Source: Pseudomonas paralcaligenes (GTDB taxonomy: Bacteria; Pseudomonadota; Gammaproteobacteria; Pseudomonadales; Pseudomonadaceae). From it: 12,692 bases of DNA. Under the pieces are notes generated by a model. That model did not search any database. It was not told where the DNA came from and saw only the letters and a program-made list of their open reading frames with translations. Within the stretch, counting starts at the first letter, position 1. Each line of letters opens with the position of its first letter. The stretch spans positions 1 to 12,692 of the forward strand of contig NZ_BPFX01000041.1 of the NCBI RefSeq assembly GCF_019655855.1. Direction: 5' to 3'. Shown piece by piece: positions 1 to 6,538 of the stretch. A program made the translations under genes and the position numbers.

Positions 1-1001
1 TGCTGATGTACCTGTTCGGCGCCTCGCCGGCGCTGGACGCCAGCTTCCTGCGCGGCCGCCCGCACCAGCTGCAGCAGCTCGACGCCGACACCCTCTACCT
101 GCCCTGGGCCACCAGCCTGCGGATGAGCGACCTGGGCTACCAGAGCAGCGCCCAGTCCGGCCTGACGCCCTGCTACAACGACCTGGCCAGCTACACCGAG
201 AGCCTGCGCGCGGCGGTGGCCACGCCCTACCCTGCCTACGCCGAGATTGGCACCAAGGACGCCAACGGCGAGTGGCTGCAGCTCAACACCAACATCATCC
301 AGATCGAGAACGAGTACTACTCGAGCATCCGCCCGAAGCGCGTCACCTACTCCGGCGAGCGCCCGATCCAGGCCCTGATGAGCCGCGGCGTGCAGTACGT
401 GGAAGTGCGCTGCCTGGACATCAATCCCTACCTGCCGCTGGGCATCGACCTGGACCAGGCGCGCTTCCTCGACGCCTTCATCCTGTTCTGCGCCCTGGCC
501 GACAGCCCGCTGCTGGCCAGCGGCGAATGCTGCTCCTGCACCGAGAACTTCCTCAAGACGGTCAAGGAAGGCCGCCGCCCGAACCTGCACCTGCAGCGCG
601 ACGGCCAACAGGTGGAACTGCGGACCTGGGCCGGCGAGCTGCTCGACGCCTTCGCCCCCATCGCCGCCCTGCTCGACCGCGCCCACGGTGGCGACGCCTA
701 CCAGACCGCCCTGCACCTGCAGCGACGCAAGGTGGAGGACACCAGCCTGACGCCCTCGGCGCGGGTGCTGGCCGAGCTGCAGGCGACCGGCGAAAGCTTC
801 CGCCAGTTCGCCCTGCGCCAGAGCAAGGCCCACGCCGAGGCCTTCCGCGCCCGGCCGCTAAGTGTGGAGGAGCGGGCGGCGTTCGAGGCGGCGGCGAGCC
901 AGTCGCTGGCCGAGCAGCAGGAACTGGAGCGGGCCCCGGCCGGCGACTTCGACACCTTCGTCGCGGCGTACCAGGCGAGCATCCTCGGCATCAGCGTGTG
1001 A
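1..1001 (+). CDS. gshA: Glutamate-cysteine ligase (gamma-glutamylcysteine synthetase), C-terminal part
   Basis: This enzyme joins L-glutamate and L-cysteine using ATP, the first and limiting step of glutathione synthesis in the cytoplasm. The gene is cut by the window edge: the first full codon is at position 3 and about 332 residues remain. Enterobacterial-type (family 1) GshA is about 518-527 residues, so roughly 190 N-terminal residues lie outside. Family hallmarks are visible early in the fragment: YLFGASPA, then [12 protein letters not shown] (about residues 100-111 from the ATG at 6), and [20 protein letters not shown], the conserved stretch that reads EVRSLDINPF in E. coli. The C-terminal part is helical and charged as usual. 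The reading frame is intact to the TGA at 999-1001. The ATG at position 6 is an internal methionine, not the start. A GC-rich hairpin follows the stop directly. Confidence 0.95.
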   Translation, partial: LMYLFGASPALDASFLRGRPHQLQQLDADTLYLPWATSLRMSDLGYQSSAQSGLTPCYNDLASYTESLRAAVATPYPAYAEIGTKDANGEWLQLNTNIIQIENEYYSSIRPKRVTYSGERPIQALMSRGVQYVEVRCLDINPYLPLGIDLDQARFLDAFILFCALADSPLLASGECCSCTENFLKTVKEGRRPNLHLQRDGQQVELRTWAGELLDAFAPIAALLDRAHGGDAYQTALHLQRRKVEDTSLTPSARVLAELQATGESFRQFALRQSKAHAEAFRARPLSVEERAAFEAAASQSLAEQQELERAPAGDFDTFVAAYQASILGISV

Positions 1002-1006
1002 AGGCA

Positions 1007-1028
1007 GCGCGCCGGAACACCGGCGCGC
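1007..1028 (+). terminator. GC-rich hairpin just after gshA, possible terminator
   Basis: A perfect 9-bp stem (1007-1015 with 1020-1028) closes an AACA loop, starting 5 bases after the gshA stop. No T-run follows, so it is not a classical intrinsic terminator. It could stabilise the gshA mRNA 3' end or weaken read-through into the small downstream gene. The pairing is seen directly; the function is inferred. Confidence 0.4.
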
Positions 1029-1185
1029 GGCAAAGGCTCTGCAATCAATGACCTGGCGGAAAGCAGGGTTTCTTTGCGGCAACCCGTCACAAATCCGCCA
1101 CGACGACCGTTCGGCCCTGACCAGCGGCACGCCGACCGCCCTGCCACGGGCTAGCCTGTGTGGAAACCCGTATTGGCGAACCGCC

Positions 1186-1383
1186 ATGACGCCCGCAGCA
1201 GACAATCACGACTGGAGCCTGGAGAGCCTGAACAAGGCCTACCAGCAAGGCTACATGGCCGGCCTCACCGGCCAGCCGCAGCACGCCCAGCCCTACCCCG
1301 CCGAAGTGCTGGCCGCCGCCTGGGAGGCCGGCTGGGACGACGGCAACGAGCAGTTCAAGCAACACCAGCGCCGCAGCGCCTGA
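1186..1383 (+). CDS. Small ribosome modulation factor (RMF)-like protein
   Basis: This 65-residue protein has the pattern of the RMF family: an A..QGY.AG..G core (QGYMAGLTG, residues 21-29), a PYP motif at 36-38, and two tryptophans followed by glycine (W46, W50, G53, in AAAWEAGWDDG). In E. coli RMF the matching stretches are HQRGYQAGIAG, PY, and WLGGW. RMF binds 70S ribosomes in stationary phase and helps form inactive 100S dimers. This copy is acidic in its second half, unlike the basic E. coli RMF, so ribosome binding is uncertain. I chose the ATG at 1186 because the RMF-like part begins soon after it. An in-frame ATG at 1048 would add 46 residues of low-complexity-looking sequence with no family likeness. 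No strong Shine-Dalgarno precedes 1186. It lies 184 bp after gshA on the same strand and may have its own promoter. Confidence 0.7.
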   Translation: MTPAADNHDWSLESLNKAYQQGYMAGLTGQPQHAQPYPAEVLAAAWEAGWDDGNEQFKQHQRRSA

Positions 1384-1397
1384 TACCCCCGCCACGT

Positions 1398-1466
1398 CCG
1401 TAGGAGCGAGCTCTGCTCGCGAACATCAACGGCGAAAGGCTTCGCGAGCAGAGCTCGCTCCTACGG
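1398..1466. repeat. REP-like long inverted repeat in convergent intergenic region
   Basis: Two perfect 26-base arms (1398-1423 and 1441-1466) are exact reverse complements separated by a 17-base loop. The arm core GTAGGAGCGAGCTCTGCTCG is of the REP type scattered between genes in Pseudomonas. It starts 15 bases after the small RMF-like gene and lies before the 3' end of argA on the opposite strand, so transcribed RNA from either side would fold into a long hairpin. Likely effects are transcription termination or protection of mRNA 3' ends. The pairing is seen directly; REP-family membership is from general knowledge of the motif. Confidence 0.85.
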
Positions 1467-1515
1467 TCGCCGGCGACATCGGAACTCGTGGCTCTTCGTT
1501 ATCGCCCGCGGTCAC

Positions 1516-1570
1516 GTAGGGCGGGTACAACCCGCGTGACCGACACCATCGCGGGTTTCACCCGCCCTAC
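1516..1570. repeat. Second inverted repeat (GTAGGGCGGG type)
   Basis: The arms 1516-1536 and 1550-1570 are 21 bases each and reverse-complementary except for two adjacent mismatches, around a 13-base loop. The sequence (GTAGGGCGGGT...ACCCGCG) differs from the first palindrome at 1398-1466, so this is a distinct repeat family and not a copy. It sits in the same convergent spacer between the small RMF-like gene and argA. Confidence 0.75.
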
Positions 1571-1571
1571 C

Positions 1572-1602
1572 GTAGGGTGCGCCGTGCGCACCGGAGCCCT
1601 AC
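1572..1602. terminator. Third palindrome, overlapping the argA stop codon
   Basis: GTAGGG (1572-1577) pairs with CCCTAC (1597-1602), and inside it TGCGC pairs with GCGCA around a CGT loop (1577-1589). The core GTAGGGTGCGCCGTGCGCAC is a recognisable Pseudomonas intergenic repeat. The right arm overlaps the argA stop codon at 1599-1601, so argA mRNA would end in a hairpin. There is no T-run on either strand, so classical intrinsic termination is not shown. Confidence 0.5.
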
Positions 1603-2897
1603 AGGGCCTTCTCGAATATCTTCGAATTGCGCTGGTAGTTGTACAGCGAGGCGCGCGCGGCCGGCAGGCGTTCTACGCCGCTGGACTCGAAACCGCGCTC
1701 CTGGAACCAGTGCGCGGTGCGGGTGGTGAGCACGAACAGGGTCTTCAGCCCCAGCGCCCTGGCGCGCTCCTCGATGCGTTCGAGCAGCTCGTCGCCACGA
1801 CCGCCGTGGCGGTACTCCGGGTTAACCGCCAGGCACGCCAACTCGCCGGCCTCGGAGTCGGCAATCGGGTAGAGCGCGGCGCAGGCGATGATCAGCCCGT
1901 CGCGCTCGACGATGCTGAACTGGCCGATCTCCCGCTCCAGCACCTCGCGGGAGCGGCGCACCAGGATGCCCTGGTCCTCCAGCGGGGTGATCAGCTCGAT
2001 CAGGCCACCGACATCCTCGATGGTCGCCTCGCGCAGCGACTCGAACTGCTCCTGGTCGACCAGGGTGCCGCCGCCGTCGCGGGTGAACAGCTCGGTGAGC
2101 AGCGAACCGTCTTCCATGTAGCTGACGATATGGCTGCGCTTGACCCCACCCCGGCAGGCCTGGGCGGCGGCGTCGAGCAGCTCGGCCTGGTAGCAGCTGC
2201 CCAGGCGCGCCAGGTGCGCCGGCACCTGCTGCGGGCGCAGCTCGCGCACCAGTTTGCCGCTGTCGTCGAGCAGGCCGCGCTCGGCGCTGAACAGCAGCAG
2301 CTTGTCGGCCTGCAGGTCGATGGCGGCGCGGGTGGCGACGTCCTCGCAGGCCAGGTTGAAGATTTCACCCGTGGGCGAGTAGCCGAGCGACGACAGCAGC
2401 ACGATGCTGCGTTCGTCGAGCAGGCGGCCGATGCCCTTGCGGTCGACCCGGCGCACCTCGCCGGTGTGGTGGTAGTCGATGCCGTCGACCACGCCGATCG
2501 GCCGCGCGGTGACGAAGTTGCCGCCGGACACGCGCAGACGCGAGCCCTGCATCGGTGAGGCGGCCATGTCCATCGACAGGCGCGCCTCGATGGCGATGCG
2601 CAGGCTGCCGACCGCGTCGATCACGCAGTCCAGAGTCGGCCCGTCGGTGATGCGCAGGTCGCGGTGGTAGTGCGGGATCAGCCCGCGCTCGGCCAGGCGC
2701 GCCTCGATCTGCGGGCGCGAGCCGTGCACCAGCACCAGGCGCACGCCGAGGCTGTGCAGCAGCACCAGGTCGTGGACGATGTTGCCGAAATTCGGATGTT
2801 CCACACCGTCGCCGGGCAGCATCACCACGAAGGTGCAGTCCCGGTGGGCGTTGATATAGGGCGAAGCGTGGCGAAGCCAGTTGACGTAGTCGTGCAT
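1599..2897 (-). CDS. argA: N-acetylglutamate synthase (amino-acid N-acetyltransferase)
   Basis: ArgA transfers acetyl from acetyl-CoA to L-glutamate, the first step of arginine synthesis, and is normally feedback-inhibited by arginine. The 432-residue product matches the usual length in Pseudomonas. The N-terminal half (about 1-290) is an amino-acid-kinase-like fold with LVLVHGSRPQIEARL and an RVSGGNFVTARPIGVVDG stretch. The C-terminal GNAT domain (about 295-432) carries ACLAVNPEYRHGGRGDELL, whose RHGGRG (363-368) is the acetyl-CoA pyrophosphate-binding loop, and ends in a WFQERGFE motif typical of the family. The start is the ATG at 2897 (MHDYVNWLRHASPYI); the open frame continues upstream through the argE region only by chance. 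The Shine-Dalgarno is weak (AGG seven bases upstream). argE lies 113 bp upstream on the same strand, so the two probably share a transcript. Confidence 0.96.
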   Translation of the reverse strand: MHDYVNWLRHASPYINAHRDCTFVVMLPGDGVEHPNFGNIVHDLVLLHSLGVRLVLVHGSRPQIEARLAERGLIPHYHRDLRITDGPTLDCVIDAVGSLRIAIEARLSMDMAASPMQGSRLRVSGGNFVTARPIGVVDGIDYHHTGEVRRVDRKGIGRLLDERSIVLLSSLGYSPTGEIFNLACEDVATRAAIDLQADKLLLFSAERGLLDDSGKLVRELRPQQVPAHLARLGSCYQAELLDAAAQACRGGVKRSHIVSYMEDGSLLTELFTRDGGGTLVDQEQFESLREATIEDVGGLIELITPLEDQGILVRRSREVLEREIGQFSIVERDGLIIACAALYPIADSEAGELACLAVNPEYRHGGRGDELLERIEERARALGLKTLFVLTTRTAHWFQERGFESSGVERLPAARASLYNYQRNSKIFEKAL

Positions 2898-3010
2898 TGA
2901 GAAGCCTGTGAGCAAGGACGGACGAGCGATGTTTTGCCTCTCCGAAGCGGAGAAGGAAGGTCGGTCTAGCGTCGTCGCAACATCGGTGCTCCCCTTATGG
3001 GCCGGGCGGG

Positions 3011-4150
3011 TTACAGGCAGTAGTGCTGGATCAGCTGGCGCAGCAGCGCCACGGTCGGTTCGATGCGCGCCAGCTCGAGGAATTCCCCCGGCTGGTGGGC
3101 GCAGGCGATGTCGCCCGGGCCGAGGACGATGGTCTCGCAACCGAGCTGCTGAAGATACGGGGCTTCGGTGCCGAATGCCACCGACTGGGCTGCATGCCCG
3201 GTCAGCTTTTCCGCCAGGCGCACCAGTTCGCTGTCGGCGGCCTGCTCGAAGGGCGGCACGTTGGCGAACAGCGGCGCGTAGTCGATCTTCACCTGGTGCC
3301 GCTCGGCCAGCGGCCGCAGCTTGCCGCGGATGGCCTCGCGCAGCTGCTCCGGGTCCATGCCCGGCAGCGGGCGCAGGTCGAATTCCAGCGAGCACTGGCC
3401 GCAGATGCGGTTGGGGTTGTCGCCACCGTGGATGCAGCCGAGGTTGAGGGTCGGCTGCGGCACGCCGAACTGCGGGTTGCTGAATTCGCGCTGCCACTGG
3501 CCGCGCAGGTCGCGCAGCGCGCCGATGGCGTCGTGCATCGCCTCCAGGGCGCTGTGGCCGAGGCTCGGGTCGGAGCTGTGGCCGCTCTGACCGAGGATGT
3601 CGATGCGCTCCATCATCACGCCCTTGTGCAGGCGCACCGGCCTGAGCCCGGTCGGCTCGCCGATCACCGCCGCACGGCCCAGCGGCCGGCCGGCCCTGGC
3701 GAGGGCGCGCGCGCCGTCCATCGAGCTTTCCTCGTCGCAGGTGGCGAGCACCAGCAGCGGCTGGCGGAACGGGTGGTCGAGCAGGCCGCGCACCGCCTCG
3801 ATCACCAGCGGGAAGAAACCCTTCATGTCGCAGACGCCGAGGCCGACCCAGCGGTCGCCCTCCGCCGTCAGCCGGAGCGGGTCGCTGCGCCACAGCGCGG
3901 CGTCGAACGGCACCGTGTCGCTGTGGCCGGCCAGCACCAGGCCGCCGGGGCCGCTGCCCAGGGTCGCCAGCAGGTTGGCCTTGCCCGGCGCCACGTCCTG
4001 GATCTCGCAGGCGAAGCCGAGGTCGCCCAGCCAGGCCGCCAGCAGCTCGATCACCGGGCGGTTGGACTGGTCCCAGTGGGGCTGGGTGCAGCTGACCGAG
4101 GGGGTGGCGATCAGTGCGGCGAGCTGGTCCTGCAGGGAGGGAAGCGGCAT
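3011..4150 (-). CDS. argE: Acetylornithine deacetylase (M20 metallopeptidase family)
   Basis: ArgE hydrolyses N2-acetyl-L-ornithine to ornithine and acetate in the linear arginine pathway, using a dinuclear zinc centre in the cytoplasm. All expected ligand and catalytic positions are present: H76 and D78 (LAGHSDTVPFD), bridging D108 (GVCDMKG), E140 (general base) and E141 (CDEESSMD), E165 (GEPTG) and H352 (CAHQPGEF). These are offset by about four from the numbering I recall for the 383-residue E. coli enzyme. A dimerisation domain fills about 175-285. I take the start at 4150 (MPLPSLQDQL, 379 residues) because GGAG lies six bases upstream. The in-frame ATG at 4162 would overlap that Shine-Dalgarno and sit only about six bases from the predicted transcription start. 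Other M20 members such as DapE are less likely given the link to argA. Confidence 0.93.
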   Translation of the reverse strand: MPLPSLQDQLAALIATPSVSCTQPHWDQSNRPVIELLAAWLGDLGFACEIQDVAPGKANLLATLGSGPGGLVLAGHSDTVPFDAALWRSDPLRLTAEGDRWVGLGVCDMKGFFPLVIEAVRGLLDHPFRQPLLVLATCDEESSMDGARALARAGRPLGRAAVIGEPTGLRPVRLHKGVMMERIDILGQSGHSSDPSLGHSALEAMHDAIGALRDLRGQWQREFSNPQFGVPQPTLNLGCIHGGDNPNRICGQCSLEFDLRPLPGMDPEQLREAIRGKLRPLAERHQVKIDYAPLFANVPPFEQAADSELVRLAEKLTGHAAQSVAFGTEAPYLQQLGCETIVLGPGDIACAHQPGEFLELARIEPTVALLRQLIQHYCL

Positions 4151-4156
4151 AGGAAT

Positions 4157-4160
4157 CTCC
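4157..4160 (-). promoter_or_regulatory. Ribosome binding site deciding the argE start
   Basis: GGAG on the minus strand, six bases before the ATG at 4150. It overlaps the alternative ATG at 4162, which itself has no well-placed Shine-Dalgarno. This favours the shorter protein. Confidence 0.7.
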
Positions 4161-4174
4161 ATGATCTGGCCCCC

Positions 4175-4202
4175 ATCATAGAGACGCGGGCGCGCCCTGC
4201 AA
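4175..4202 (-). promoter_or_regulatory. Sigma70-type promoter for argE(-argA)
   Basis: On the minus strand TTGCAG (4197-4202) is followed after 16 bases by TATGAT (4175-4180), close to the TTGACA/TATAAT consensus. Transcription would start near 4168, giving a leader of about 18 bases before the chosen argE start. I see no obvious ArgR operator, attenuator or riboswitch in this short leader. The motif match is seen; activity is inferred. Confidence 0.65.
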
Positions 4203-4277
4203 ACGCGGTCGGGACTCGACCTTTCGTCCGGGCCGACATGAGCCGAAACGACCGTTCGAGCAGAAGCCGCTGTCATC

Positions 4278-4286
4278 TGGCATACT
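4278..4286 (+). promoter_or_regulatory. Candidate extended -10 promoter for the phosphate transporter
   Basis: TGG followed by CATACT forms a TG-N extended -10 element 31 bases before the ATG at 4317. The hexamer 17 bases further upstream (GAGCAG) is a poor -35, which extended -10 promoters tolerate. No convincing Pho box is visible, in line with PiT carriers usually being expressed without PhoB control. Confidence 0.4.
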
Positions 4287-4316
4287 TCGCGCCCCTTTTG
4301 CGGTCATGAAAACGTC

Positions 4317-5789
4317 ATGTTCGAACTATTCAGCGGGCTGGATGTGTGGGTTGCCATCAGCCTGATCCTGGCTCTGACCTTTGTCCTGGCCTTCGAATTC
4401 ATCAACGGTTTCCACGACACCGCCAACGCGGTGGCCACGGTGATCTACACCAAGGCGATGCCGCCGCACCTGGCGGTGATCGCCTCCGGCATCTTCAACT
4501 TCCTCGGCGTGGTGCTGGGCGGCGTCGGCGTCGCCTACGCCATCGTCCACCTGTTGCCGGTGGAGCTGCTGATCAACGTCAACACCAGCCACGGCCTGGT
4601 GATGGTGTTCTCCCTGCTGACCGCGGCCATCGCCTGGAACCTGGGTACCTGGTACTTGGGCATCCCGGCCTCCAGCTCGCACACCCTGATCGGCTCGATC
4701 CTCGGTGTCGGCCTGGCCAACGCCCTGCTCACCCACATCTCCCTGGCCGACGGCGTGAACTGGCAGAAGGCGATCGACATCGGCCTGAGCCTGCTGCTGT
4801 CGCCGCTGGCCGGCTTCGCCGTGGCCGGCCTGATCCTGATCGGCCTGCGCCGCGCCTTCGCCGAATCGAAGATGCATGAGACGCCCGAGAGCCGCAAGGA
4901 GATCAAGGGCAAGAAGAAGCCGCCGTTCTGGAACCGCATGGTGCTGATCATCTCGGCCATGGGCGTGAGCTTCGTGCATGGCTCGAACGACGGCCAGAAG
5001 GGTATCGGCCTGATCATGCTGGTGCTGATCGGCATCGTCCCGGCCAAGTTCGTGCTGGACCTGAACAGCACCACCTACCAGATCGAACGCACCCGCGACG
5101 CCACCGTCCACCTGCAGCAGTTCTACCAGCGCAACCACGACGCGCTGAGCGAGTACCTGTCGCTGGGCAAGCCCGGCAACACCGAACTGCCCAAGCAGTT
5201 CCGCTGCGACGCCAAGCTGACCGAGGCGACCATCGCCGCCCTGATGACCGACCTGCAGGGCGTCACCGACTACAACCAGATGGATCACGAGAAACGCACC
5301 CAGGTGCGCCGCTACCTGCTCTGCCTGGATGACACCGCCAAGCGCGTCAGCAAGCTGGACAACCTGCCCAAGCGCGAGAAGGCGGACCTGGACAAGCTGC
5401 GCAAGGACCTCACCGCCACCACCGAATACGCCCCCACCTGGGTGATCTTCGCCGTGGCCCTGGCCCTGGGCATCGGTACCATGGTCGGCTGGAAGCGCGT
5501 GGTGCTGACCGTCGGCGAGAAGATCGGCAAGCAGGGCATGACCTACGCCCAGGGCATGAGCGCGCAGATCACCGCCTCCATCGCCATCGGCCTGGCCAAC
5601 GTCTACAGCCTGCCGGTGTCCACCACCCACGTGCTGTCGTCCGGCGTCGCCGGCACCATGGTCGCCAACAAGAGCGGCCTGCAGTTCGGCACGGTGCGCA
5701 ACATCCTGATGGCCTGGGTGCTGACCCTGCCGGCCACCATCCTGCTGTCCGCCGGCCTGTTCTGGCTGGGCGTGCAGCTGTTCGTGTAG
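4317..5789 (+). CDS. PiT-family inorganic phosphate transporter, inner membrane
   Basis: A 490-residue permease resembling E. coli PitA (499 residues), which imports phosphate complexed with divalent metal in symport with protons. The two inverted-repeat signatures are present: GFHDTANAVATVIYTKAM (residues 31-48) in the first half and FVHGSNDGQKGIGLI (219-233) in the second, both with the conserved Asp and Asn that bind phosphate. Hydrophobic segments fill about 10-30, 50-80, 88-125, 155-180, 208-250 and, after a hydrophilic stretch at about 250-370, 373-392 and 410-490. The C-terminal half has SLPVSTTHVLSSGVAGTM, the repeat of the earlier PASSSHTLIGS. The Shine-Dalgarno before 4317 is weak. 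It is transcribed away from argE and ends at a strong hairpin. No DUF47 regulator, a common pit partner, lies next to it on the visible side. Confidence 0.93.
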   Translation: MFELFSGLDVWVAISLILALTFVLAFEFINGFHDTANAVATVIYTKAMPPHLAVIASGIFNFLGVVLGGVGVAYAIVHLLPVELLINVNTSHGLVMVFSLLTAAIAWNLGTWYLGIPASSSHTLIGSILGVGLANALLTHISLADGVNWQKAIDIGLSLLLSPLAGFAVAGLILIGLRRAFAESKMHETPESRKEIKGKKKPPFWNRMVLIISAMGVSFVHGSNDGQKGIGLIMLVLIGIVPAKFVLDLNSTTYQIERTRDATVHLQQFYQRNHDALSEYLSLGKPGNTELPKQFRCDAKLTEATIAALMTDLQGVTDYNQMDHEKRTQVRRYLLCLDDTAKRVSKLDNLPKREKADLDKLRKDLTATTEYAPTWVIFAVALALGIGTMVGWKRVVLTVGEKIGKQGMTYAQGMSAQITASIAIGLANVYSLPVSTTHVLSSGVAGTMVANKSGLQFGTVRNILMAWVLTLPATILLSAGLFWLGVQLFV

Positions 5790-5810
5790 GCGCCGCCGGC
5801 GCCACGCGAC

Positions 5811-5840
5811 GAGGCCGCCCCCGGGCGGCCTCTTCGTTCC
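5811..5840 (+). terminator. Intrinsic terminator after the phosphate transporter
   Basis: GAGGCCGCCC (5811-5820) pairs perfectly with GGGCGGCCTC (5823-5832) around two C bases, or a tetraloop if the last pair opens. TTCGTTCC follows directly. The U-tract is short but this GCC-rich form is common in Pseudomonas. It lies 22 bases after the pit stop and separates that gene from the next one. Confidence 0.75.
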
Positions 5841-5929
5841 AGCCCCAGCCACCTACCCAGCCCGGCGTTGCCCTGTACACTGGCGGCTCGGGGCGGCGTG
5901 GCGACGAGACAGAGGCGGATCACCCAGCG

Positions 5930-6538
5930 ATGACTTTCCAACAACTCAGGCGCTACTGGCACATCGAGCTGCTGGGCGGCGCCCACAAGCGCTTCTCCTG
6001 GCGCCGGCTGCGCGCCAAGTACGTGCAGCGCTCGCGCTACCGCTACCTGTTCTGGTTCCGCTTCGCCCAGTACCTGCACAGCAGCCGCTCGAAGTTCCTG
6101 CGCAAGCGTGCCGAGCGCCTGGCGGACCGCATCGCCGAGCGCTTCGGCATCGAGATCGCCCTCGGCGCGCAGATCGGCGAAGGGCTGTTCATTCCCCATC
6201 CGGTGGGCATCGTCATCACCCGCAAGGCCGTGATCGGCAAGAACTTCAGCATCTTCCAGAACACCACCATCGGCCAGAAGAACGACGACAGCGCGCCCAT
6301 CCTGATCGGCGACAACGTGACCGTCGGCGCCAACGCCTGCATCATCGGCCACGACCTGCGCATCGGTAACAACGTCACCATCGCGGCGGCCGCCTTCGTC
6401 AACAAGGACATTCCCGACGACCACCTGTTCGTCACCCGCTACGCCTCGGAGCTGATCGAGCCCCGCCAGGGTGCCTCCCTCATCAGCACGCGCCATTCCC
6501 GCCAGGCACAACAGCCGCAACCGACGAAACCCGCATGA
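5930..6538 (+). CDS. Left-handed beta-helix acetyltransferase, CysE/WcaB-like
   Basis: A 202-residue protein. Residues 1-70 are basic and helical (RFSWRRLRAKYVQRSRYRYL), and 72-165 form hexapeptide repeats (IGEGLFI, VIGKNF, IGDNVTVGANACIIG, IGNNVTI). It aligns with the C-terminal half of serine acetyltransferase: H90 (IPHPVGIVI) matches the catalytic His (H158 of E. coli CysE, by memory alignment). The partner Asp143 is Glu75 here, Asp157 is Pro89, and His193 is Ala122. The N-terminal helical domain is also shorter than in CysE. It therefore probably acetylates something other than serine, as WcaB-like polysaccharide O-acetyltransferases do. The C-terminus (180-202) is Gln/Pro-rich. The start at 5930 has only a distant GAGGCGG upstream. 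TACACT at 5876-5881 is a weak -10 candidate. Its stop overlaps the next start by four bases, indicating translational coupling. Confidence 0.8.
   Translation: MTFQQLRRYWHIELLGGAHKRFSWRRLRAKYVQRSRYRYLFWFRFAQYLHSSRSKFLRKRAERLADRIAERFGIEIALGAQIGEGLFIPHPVGIVITRKAVIGKNFSIFQNTTIGQKNDDSAPILIGDNVTVGANACIIGHDLRIGNNVTIAAAAFVNKDIPDDHLFVTRYASELIEPRQGASLISTRHSRQAQQPQPTKPA

Noticed and set aside
1029..1185. Possible promoter (TAGCCT at 1152-1157) or further small gene between gshA and the RMF-like gene
   Set aside because: The -10 match is partial, no -35 is in place, and frames here have no Shine-Dalgarno or family likeness.
2939..2953. TCTCCG/CGGAGA hairpin between argE and argA
   Set aside because: A six-pair stem with a three-base loop and no T-run on the minus strand. 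It could affect the mRNA but does not support a terminator or attenuator.
2898..3893. Upstream extension of the argA reading frame to 764 residues, as if fused to argE
   Set aside because: The extension lies out of frame over argE and is low-complexity. No plausible start exists between argE and the ATG at 2897, and 432 residues is the normal ArgA length.
4326..5852. Open frame of about 508 codons antisense to the phosphate transporter
   Set aside because: High GC with G/C third positions leaves few stops in the mirrored frame. The product is a low-complexity mix of Gln, His, Asp, Gly and Ala with no domain, while the sense frame is a clear PiT carrier.
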